Part shown: one piece after another, positions 5,691 to 7,083 of the stretch | How the letters are laid out: each line of letters begins with the position of its first letter | How positions within the stretch are numbered: position 1 is the first letter of the stretch | Origin: Bacteroidota bacterium | Lineage (GTDB): Bacteria > Bacteroidota > Bacteroidia > Bacteroidales > Tenuifilaceae | Reading direction: 5' to 3' | Length of the DNA: 7,083 bases | NCBI GenBank assembly: GCA_023406715.1 | Contig: JAEXVC010000199.1 | Location: 1 to 7,083, forward strand | Notes under the pieces: generated by a model | Seen by the model: only the letters and a program-made list of their open reading frames with translations | Databases searched by the model: none | What the model was told of the DNA's origin: nothing | Position numbers and translations under genes: made by a program

Positions 5691-6464
5691 TCAAAAGTTT
5701 ACAGCCAAGCCAACACCAACATCATTCCCATTGTAATAAGGAAGAAGAACTGCCGAAGTTTTGGAATTAGATTTCTTAGGTGTGTAAAGACGTTTCATAT
5801 ACGGAAAAGTCCAATACGCTATTTTAGTTCCTAAAATGCCAATTCCTGCACCAGCAACGACATCGGAAAACCAGTGCCGTACATTGTACATCCTTAAAGC
5901 GCCCGTTGCTGTAGCCGCAGTGTAACCTGCAACGCTATACCAAATGGATTGTTCCTTATACTCCTGATGCATAAATTCTGCACACATAAAAGCAGTGGCA
6001 GTATGTCCCGATGGGAATGAGTTAATTGCACTCCTATCGGGTCGTCGAACGCTAGTGTAATCTTTAAGTCCACTAACAGTAAGCGATACCAACAGAAAAG
6101 AGGTACCCAAAATAACACTTCTATCAACAAACGAGTGTTTACCTTTCACACCTGAAAAGTTAAGAGCATAAACGGTTACTGCTGGTGCATACTGTAAATA
6201 ATCGTCAATTTTTATTTGCTCGCAGGCACTATTATCTATCCTATTCTTAATCCAATTATCGAACTTCTTTATGGCATCGCTCTTAAAACCTGCGGCTCCA
6301 TAGCCAATCAGTACTGAAGGAATTATAATTTGCTTATAATTAAATCTAAGTTCACTAATTGAATCGCCAGTATTGGAATTTAAACTATCGCGTTCCTGAT
6401 TCTCCATTGATAAGACAACAGAACGAAACAATAGCAAAACAAAAATTAAAAGAAGCAACCGCAT
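5691..6464 (-). CDS. PAP2-family phosphatase with canonical motifs
   Basis: This 257-residue PAP2 homologue has a strong N-terminal hydrophobic stretch (MRLLLLIFVLLLFRSVVLS) that acts as a signal peptide or anchor. A segment typical of Bacteroidota PAP2 proteins (QIIIPSVLIGYGAAG, 45-59) follows. Catalytic motifs are complete: C1 is KDYTSVRRP (134-142, matching Kx6RP), C2 is SFPSGHTA (149-156), and C3 has R191, H197 and D201 in RMYNVRHWFSD, with Leu at the position of the usual Ser. Hydrophobic helices lie near 118-132, 176-190 and 202-217. Predicted role is hydrolysis of a lipid phosphate or diphosphate, such as phosphatidate, undecaprenyl diphosphate or a lipid A phosphate, with the active site facing the periplasm. 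The start is an ATG 12 bases after the exonuclease stop, so the two are probably co-transcribed. It ends six bases from the convergent PAP2 gene and shares a similar C-terminal tail with it. Confidence 0.9.
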   Translation of the reverse strand: MRLLLLIFVLLLFRSVVLSMENQERDSLNSNTGDSISELRFNYKQIIIPSVLIGYGAAGFKSDAIKKFDNWIKNRIDNSACEQIKIDDYLQYAPAVTVYALNFSGVKGKHSFVDRSVILGTSFLLVSLTVSGLKDYTSVRRPDRSAINSFPSGHTATAFMCAEFMHQEYKEQSIWYSVAGYTAATATGALRMYNVRHWFSDVVAGAGIGILGTKIAYWTFPYMKRLYTPKKSNSKTSAVLLPYYNGNDVGVGLAVNF

Positions 6465-6476
6465 CTTTAAAAAACT

Positions 6477-7083
6477 TTATTTCTGTTTCATTTTTAAGTA
6501 AATAGCAGTCAACACACGCTTGGTGTAAAGAGGAAATTCGCCATTCATCATCCAAGCATAGTAACTGGGCTCTTTTTGGAAAATCTCAACCACCGATTTT
6601 CCTTTATGTTTTCCAAAGTTGAATACCTCTACCCCATTATCGTCGAGTACAATACGTCCAATAAAATCGACATTGCGGTTGAAGGAACTATACTCCGCAA
6701 GGAAATCAACATCATTTTTCAACTCAGGATATCTATCCAGCTGTGCTCCAAGAATTTCATAAGTGGCCATAGAATCAGCACCTGCACTATGAGCATTTTC
6801 TAATGTTTTATCTAGATAGAATTTGTAAGCTGCAGAAAGTGTACGCTTTTCCATTTTATGGAAAATAGTCTGTACATCAATAAATTTACGTTTTTTCAAA
6901 TCGAAATCTACACCAGCACGTAAAAACTCCTCGGCAAGTAGCGGAAAATCAAACTTATTTGAGTTGAATCCTGCAAAATCGCAACCCTCAATCATATTGG
7001 CCAACGATTTCGCCACCTCCTTGAATGTGGGTTCATTCTTCACATCCTCATCGGAAATGCCATGAATTGCAGTAGTCTCGGGC
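6477..7083 (-). CDS. DnaQ/ExoX-like 3'-5' exonuclease of the DEDDh group (5' end outside window)
   Basis: The C-terminal 201 residues are visible. The frame stays open to the window edge and begins PETTAIHGISDEDV, an exonuclease-family segment that continues past the GTG at 7043, so that GTG is internal. The Exo I motif (DxE) must lie outside the window. Exo II is GFNSNKFDFPLL, with the catalytic Asp at about visible residue 45. Exo III is HSAGAD, with His at about 98 and Asp at 103, the HxAxxD form that defines DEDDh nucleases. After the nuclease domain comes FNFGKHKGK (about 154-162) and YYAWMMNGEFP (about 174-184), the small C-terminal domain found in ExoX-like proteins. Predicted activity is metal-dependent 3'-5' trimming of DNA in the cytosol, as in repair or proofreading. 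Its pairing with a downstream PAP2 gene (12-base gap) has no evident functional reason. Confidence 0.9.
   Translation of the reverse strand, partial: PETTAIHGISDEDVKNEPTFKEVAKSLANMIEGCDFAGFNSNKFDFPLLAEEFLRAGVDFDLKKRKFIDVQTIFHKMEKRTLSAAYKFYLDKTLENAHSAGADSMATYEILGAQLDRYPELKNDVDFLAEYSSFNRNVDFIGRIVLDDNGVEVFNFGKHKGKSVVEIFQKEPSYYAWMMNGEFPLYTKRVLTAIYLKMKQK

Noticed and set aside
7041..7043. GTG as a start codon for the exonuclease
   Set aside because: The frame continues upstream with PETTAIHGISDED, a conserved DnaQ-like segment, and the Exo I motif would be missing if the gene started here.

Overview
The window looks like an ordinary chromosomal segment of a Bacteroidota bacterium, probably of the Bacteroidales/Marinilabiliales type. 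The evidence is an AT-rich sequence, no Shine-Dalgarno-like sites before the starts, two exact matches to the Bacteroidota -7 promoter element (TAnnTTTG) in one divergent intergenic region, a dispersed-repeat type (core AACTTGTTTC) often seen in this phylum, and protein types typical of it. No rRNA, tRNA, CRISPR array, transposase, phage gene or integration site was seen.

Layout. Bases 1-927 (+) hold the 3' part of a HI0933/BaiN-type flavoprotein, whose start lies outside the window. A short convergent gap (928-1014) carries a two-copy inverted repeat that probably also ends transcription. Two minus-strand genes follow and probably form an operon: a YegS/DgkB-like lipid kinase (1653-2549) and, 26 bases downstream of it, a FAHD1-like fumarylacetoacetate hydrolase family enzyme (1015-1626). 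The 160-base divergent gap 2550-2709 has a plausible promoter for each direction. On the plus strand, a five-helix LTA-synthase/phosphoglycerol-transferase-type membrane sulfatase-fold protein (2710-4647) overlaps by 22 bases an exported PAP2 phosphatase with atypical active-site motifs (4626-5684). Six bases further on, and convergent with it, ends a second PAP2 phosphatase with canonical motifs (5691-6464, minus). Just upstream of that gene is the 3' part of a DnaQ/ExoX-like DEDDh exonuclease (6477 to beyond 7083, minus).

How the genes may work together. Four neighbouring genes (1653-6464) belong to families that act on diacylglycerol, phosphatidate, phosphoglycerol or polyprenyl-phosphate chemistry. 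In Firmicutes, LtaS releases diacylglycerol at the membrane and DgkB returns it to the phospholipid pool. A similar envelope lipid cycle is possible here, but that is inference from family membership and gene order. The FAHD1-like enzyme, the flavoprotein and the exonuclease have no evident link to it.

I see no clearly novel system. The points most worth a second look are the lipid-cycle neighbourhood, the PAP2 protein with substituted catalytic arginines, the terminator-like hairpin inside the start of that gene, the matching C-terminal tails of the two PAP2 proteins, and the dispersed inverted repeat.
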